Below, piece after piece: positions 5,094 through 7,650 of a DNA stretch of 7,650 bases (the stretch's first letter is position 1; each line of letters starts with the position of its first letter). The stretch is from an uncultured Clostridia bacterium (lineage in GTDB: Bacteria; Bacillota; Clostridia; Oscillospirales; Acutalibacteraceae): the NCBI GenBank assembly GCA_946539105.1, contig CAMNHG010000062.1, positions 1-7,650 of the forward strand, read 5' to 3'. The translations under genes and the position numbers were made by a program. The notes below the pieces were generated by a model. That model was not told the origin of the DNA. It did not search any database and was given only the letters and a program-made list of their open reading frames with translations.

Positions 5094-6572
5094 TTATAAT
5101 ATTATGCAAATCAGACCGTTACAGCCGTCGTTGATAATTTTTTGAATGGTGTCCCCTATCTTACGCCTTGCGTCGGCAGGCATACGGTACAGCTTGTTGT
5201 GCAAGCCTTCATTTACAAGCTCGTGAACCGACTTACCGAAGATATTGCTCTCCCATATTTTTTCGGGATTCTCCTCAAATTCCTTGAGAAGATATGACAC
5301 AAGCTCCTCGGACTGCTGCTCGGAGCCGACAATCGGCGTTACCTCGGTTTGGGTTTCAATGCGCATCATATGGATTGACGGCGCGCTTGCCCTGAGCTTG
5401 ATTCCGTACTTACCACTCTGCTTTATAATCTGAGGCTCGTCGAGCGTGAGCTGGTCAATAGTGGGCATTACGATTCCGTAGCCGGTTTCCTCGACCTGCT
5501 CATAAGCCTTGGCGATTTTGTCAAACTCCGCCTGCTTTGCGGACAAGTCACTGAGGGTTTTCATCAAATCGAGCTCTCCGCCGATGTCAAGCCCTGTTTG
5601 CTCGGACAAAACCTTATAGAACAAACCCGGATCGGTTTTTATTCCGACGGTCGCGGTACCCTCGCCGAGGTTAAGCGACTGAATCTCCGCCGCGTTGACG
5701 TACTCGTTTTCTTCAAGCGTTTGCACGGCTTGCTGAATTTCGCGGATTTTCTCTATCCCCTGCGCCGAGGTTCTGATAGAATCAAACAATGCTGATTTTA
5801 GCGGATGCTCCTTGTCGAGCGCGACAATCCAGCGCGGAATGTCAACCTTAATCTCCCTGACAGGGAACTCAAAGAGCAGCTGCGCGAGAATCCGCTTGAT
5901 CTCGGTCTCGCTGAGATCCATACAGCTTACCGGCAAAACAGGTACTTGATACTCCCCTGCCATACTCTCGGAAAGACTTTTCGCGCTGTCAGAGTCTGGA
6001 TTCTCGGTGTTGAGCAGCACGATAAACGGCTTGTTAATCGCCTTTAGCTCGCTTATTACCCTGCGCTCGGCGTCAAGGTAATCCTCGCGCGGAATTTCGT
6101 TAAAGCTGCCGTCGGTGGTTATTACAAGCCCAATTGACGAATGGTCGGTGATGACCTTCTCCGTTCCGAGCTCAGCCGCCTGCTCAAAGGGCATTTCTTC
6201 CTCCGACCACGGAGTTTTAACCATTCGCGGAGCGTCCTCCTCGCTGTGACCGAGGGCACTGTCCACGATATATCCCACACAATCAATCATTCTGACCTTA
6301 AAGGTAACGTTGCCGCCCAAATCCACGTCAGCCGATTCCTCGGGGATAAATTTCGGCTCGGTCGTCATAATCGTCTTGCCTGCGGACGACTGCGGAAGCT
6401 CGTCAACGGTTCTGCGGTAGACGTTCTCGTCGCGGATATTCGGCAGGACAATCAAGTCCATAAACCGCTTGATAAAGGTCGATTTTCCTGTGCGAACGGG
6501 GCCGACCACCCCGATATAGACGTCGCCGTCGGTACGGCGCGAAATATCCTGATAAACGTTTCTTTCCTCCAT
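5094..6572 (-). CDS. spoIVA: Stage IV sporulation protein A, spore-coat scaffold ATPase
   Basis: 492-residue morphogenetic ATPase that polymerises on the outer forespore membrane and forms the basement layer on which the coat is built. The length equals that of Bacillus subtilis SpoIVA. The nucleotide-site residues fall at the same numbers reported there: Walker A GPVRTGKST with Lys30, sensor threonines Thr70-Thr71 in MTTEPKF, and Walker B-like Asp97 in MIDCVGY. The N-terminal TRAFAC-like GTPase fold has adapted to ATP hydrolysis in this family. It is followed by a middle helical region (about 240-365) and a C-terminal domain ending in the conserved NDGCNGLICIIL, which serves forespore membrane targeting and assembly. 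ATG at 6572 has AGGAGG 7 bp upstream. That ribosome-binding site overlaps the TAG stop of the sipL-like gene, so the two are probably translated together. Expression under mother-cell sigma-E is expected from the family; its promoter is not visible here. Confidence 0.98.
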   Translation of the reverse strand: MEERNVYQDISRRTDGDVYIGVVGPVRTGKSTFIKRFMDLIVLPNIRDENVYRRTVDELPQSSAGKTIMTTEPKFIPEESADVDLGGNVTFKVRMIDCVGYIVDSALGHSEEDAPRMVKTPWSEEEMPFEQAAELGTEKVITDHSSIGLVITTDGSFNEIPREDYLDAERRVISELKAINKPFIVLLNTENPDSDSAKSLSESMAGEYQVPVLPVSCMDLSETEIKRILAQLLFEFPVREIKVDIPRWIVALDKEHPLKSALFDSIRTSAQGIEKIREIQQAVQTLEENEYVNAAEIQSLNLGEGTATVGIKTDPGLFYKVLSEQTGLDIGGELDLMKTLSDLSAKQAEFDKIAKAYEQVEETGYGIVMPTIDQLTLDEPQIIKQSGKYGIKLRASAPSIHMMRIETQTEVTPIVGSEQQSEELVSYLLKEFEENPEKIWESNIFGKSVHELVNEGLHNKLYRMPADARRKIGDTIQKIINDGCNGLICIIL

Positions 6573-6586
6573 TGTCCTGCCTCCTA
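6573..6586 (-). promoter_or_regulatory. Ribosome-binding site of spoIVA overlapping the upstream stop codon
   Basis: The sequence TAGGAGG contains both the TAG stop of the sipL-like gene (6584-6586) and the GGAGG of spoIVA, 7 bp before its ATG. This arrangement suggests that ribosomes finishing the first gene help start the second. Confidence 0.75.
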
Positions 6587-7650
6587 AGCCTTTGGTATCA
6601 ACAGCATTTGCGGACTGTCGAGGGTTAATTCTTCAACCGAGTTTTCTTTTAAAAGAGAGTCCAGCCCGGTGTTGTGTGCCTTCGCGATTTCCCACAGGTT
6701 TTCGCCCTTGGCGGCGTAGTACAGCATAAGCGAGCAATTATCGGGCTTTACGGGCTTATCCTCGAGCACCTCTACCCCCGAAACCGCTTTTGTCACTTCG
6801 TTTTTGACCGCTCCGCCCGTGATTTTCAGCTCACAGCGGATTTCCGCCGTGCTGTCGTCGGACAGTCTGAAGCTGATTCCCGACGGCTCGGCACGCAAAA
6901 AGTACATCGCGTTACAGCCGAGGGTGCTGTCGGGAACGTGCGAATATTCGCAGGAGCGTTCTATAAATATGGGATAGTTTTTGTCGTCAAGCGCGACAAT
7001 GCAGAGGTTGATTTTTCCGCTGACCTCGACCGCGTCTTTTGACGGCTTGGAGTCTGTTGTCACGCTGTCGGAGTAAATATCGAGGATTTTTGAGATTTTT
7101 CCGTCGTCAAGGCTCGCGGTCAGCTTTTCGATATAGCTCTCGGAGACAGGATTGACCTCGCCGACGCTTTTGAGGTTTTCAAACTGAGGAACCGATGCGA
7201 ACTCGGTGGAGTACGCGTCGATAATAAGCTCCTTGTTCTCGATATTGTACCCCTCGGCGGTCAGGCATAGCTTTGCGTCGAGCGCGACGGCAGGCTTGTC
7301 GGACAGCATATCGTTTTTAAGGCGGATGTCGTAGCTCATCACATCACAGCCGAGCAGATTTCGCGTGTTCTCGTCAATGCCCTCGCAGTCGGCGATACGG
7401 CTGAACGGCAGAATATAATCGAGCTTTGCGGTCTCTCCGCTCTCGACGTCGGTCAGGTAAAACAGCTTCAGGTTAAGCTCTCCGCTGAGCATCAGCTTGC
7501 CTGTAACCGTCTTTATATCAGTGACGGCAGCTGTGACCTTTGAATATAAAATCCCCTCAATTCGGGGCTTATCGGCGACTGAGATTTCCTCGCTGACGGT
7601 GAACTGCTCCTGACAAAACGCAGTTAAATCGGCAAAGTCCATTTTCTTTG
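6584..7650 (-). CDS. sipL: SipL-like spore-coat protein: SPOCS/DUF3794 repeats plus C-terminal LysM (5' end outside window)
   Basis: Visible 352 residues counted from an ATG at 7642. Two DUF3794 (SPOCS)-type repeats can be seen: about 13-105 (KPRIEGILYSKV... GKLMLSGELNLKLFYL... LPFSRIADCEGI) and about 170-255 (ISKILDIYSDSV... VSGKINLCIVALD). A LysM domain follows at about 304-350 (YYAAKGENLWEIAKAHNTGL... MLLIPKA). This is the architecture of Clostridioides difficile SipL, the functional counterpart of SpoVID, whose LysM domain binds SpoIVA. Direct linkage to spoIVA strongly supports that job in the mother cell. No signal peptide or membrane helix is seen. The frame stays open to the window edge, no good ribosome-binding site precedes the ATG at 7642, and the visible start resembles an internal repeat of the family. 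The gene therefore most likely continues past 7650, with a further repeat missing. Start at 7642 cannot be excluded. Confidence 0.85.
   Translation of the reverse strand, partial: KKMDFADLTAFCQEQFTVSEEISVADKPRIEGILYSKVTAAVTDIKTVTGKLMLSGELNLKLFYLTDVESGETAKLDYILPFSRIADCEGIDENTRNLLGCDVMSYDIRLKNDMLSDKPAVALDAKLCLTAEGYNIENKELIIDAYSTEFASVPQFENLKSVGEVNPVSESYIEKLTASLDDGKISKILDIYSDSVTTDSKPSKDAVEVSGKINLCIVALDDKNYPIFIERSCEYSHVPDSTLGCNAMYFLRAEPSGISFRLSDDSTAEIRCELKITGGAVKNEVTKAVSGVEVLEDKPVKPDNCSLMLYYAAKGENLWEIAKAHNTGLDSLLKENSVEELTLDSPQMLLIPKA

Noticed and set aside
6141..6587. Plus-strand open frame (148 codons) opposite spoIVA
   Set aside because: It is antisense to the conserved ATPase domain of spoIVA and has no recognisable domain.

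Overview
The window is a gene-dense stretch of chromosome from an anaerobic, spore-forming Firmicute, most likely a gut clostridium of the Oscillospirales/Ruminococcaceae kind. Three things suggest this: the sporulation genes spoIVA and a sipL-type gene, the subunits of a Na+-pumping biotin-dependent decarboxylase, and intergenic repeat sequences of a style I associate with gut clostridia. The assignment is an inference from gene content; no marker gene fixes the species. All six protein genes lie on the minus strand, so transcription runs from right to left. They form four transcription units, each closed by a convincing intrinsic terminator.

From right (upstream) to left: (1) a sipL-like gene (SPOCS/DUF3794 repeats plus a C-terminal LysM domain, cut off at the right edge) followed 11 bp later by spoIVA. 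Together these make the base layer of the spore coat and its tether. The unit ends at the hairpin at 5046-5085. (2) oadG-oadB, the gamma and beta membrane subunits of a Na+-translocating decarboxylase, with a good sigma-A type promoter at 4982-5010 and a terminator at 3199-3229. The carboxyltransferase (alpha) and biotin-carrier genes are not in this window. (3) cpsC-cpsD, a polysaccharide co-polymerase (Wzz-like) membrane protein and its partner bacterial tyrosine kinase with a C-terminal tyrosine cluster. A promoter with a 19-bp dyad over its -35 box lies upstream, and a terminator at 1561-1602 lies downstream. No glycosyltransferase, flippase or phosphatase gene accompanies them here. (4) A single-gene unit for a PLP-dependent class I aminotransferase of the AspT-like family, with a duplicated Shine-Dalgarno sequence and a terminator at 124-156.

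The left end (1-120) carries no gene. It holds a mosaic of short repeats: the edge of a GC-rich element, a 7-bp tandem repeat and a GC-rich imperfect hairpin element.

I found no CRISPR array, RNA gene, transposase, phage gene, toxin-antitoxin or defence module, and nothing that amounts to a new system. The points most worth a second look are the sipL-spoIVA operon linkage, the gamma/beta-only decarboxylase operon, the orphan tyrosine-kinase pair, and the dyad plus shared promoter sequence upstream of two unrelated operons.
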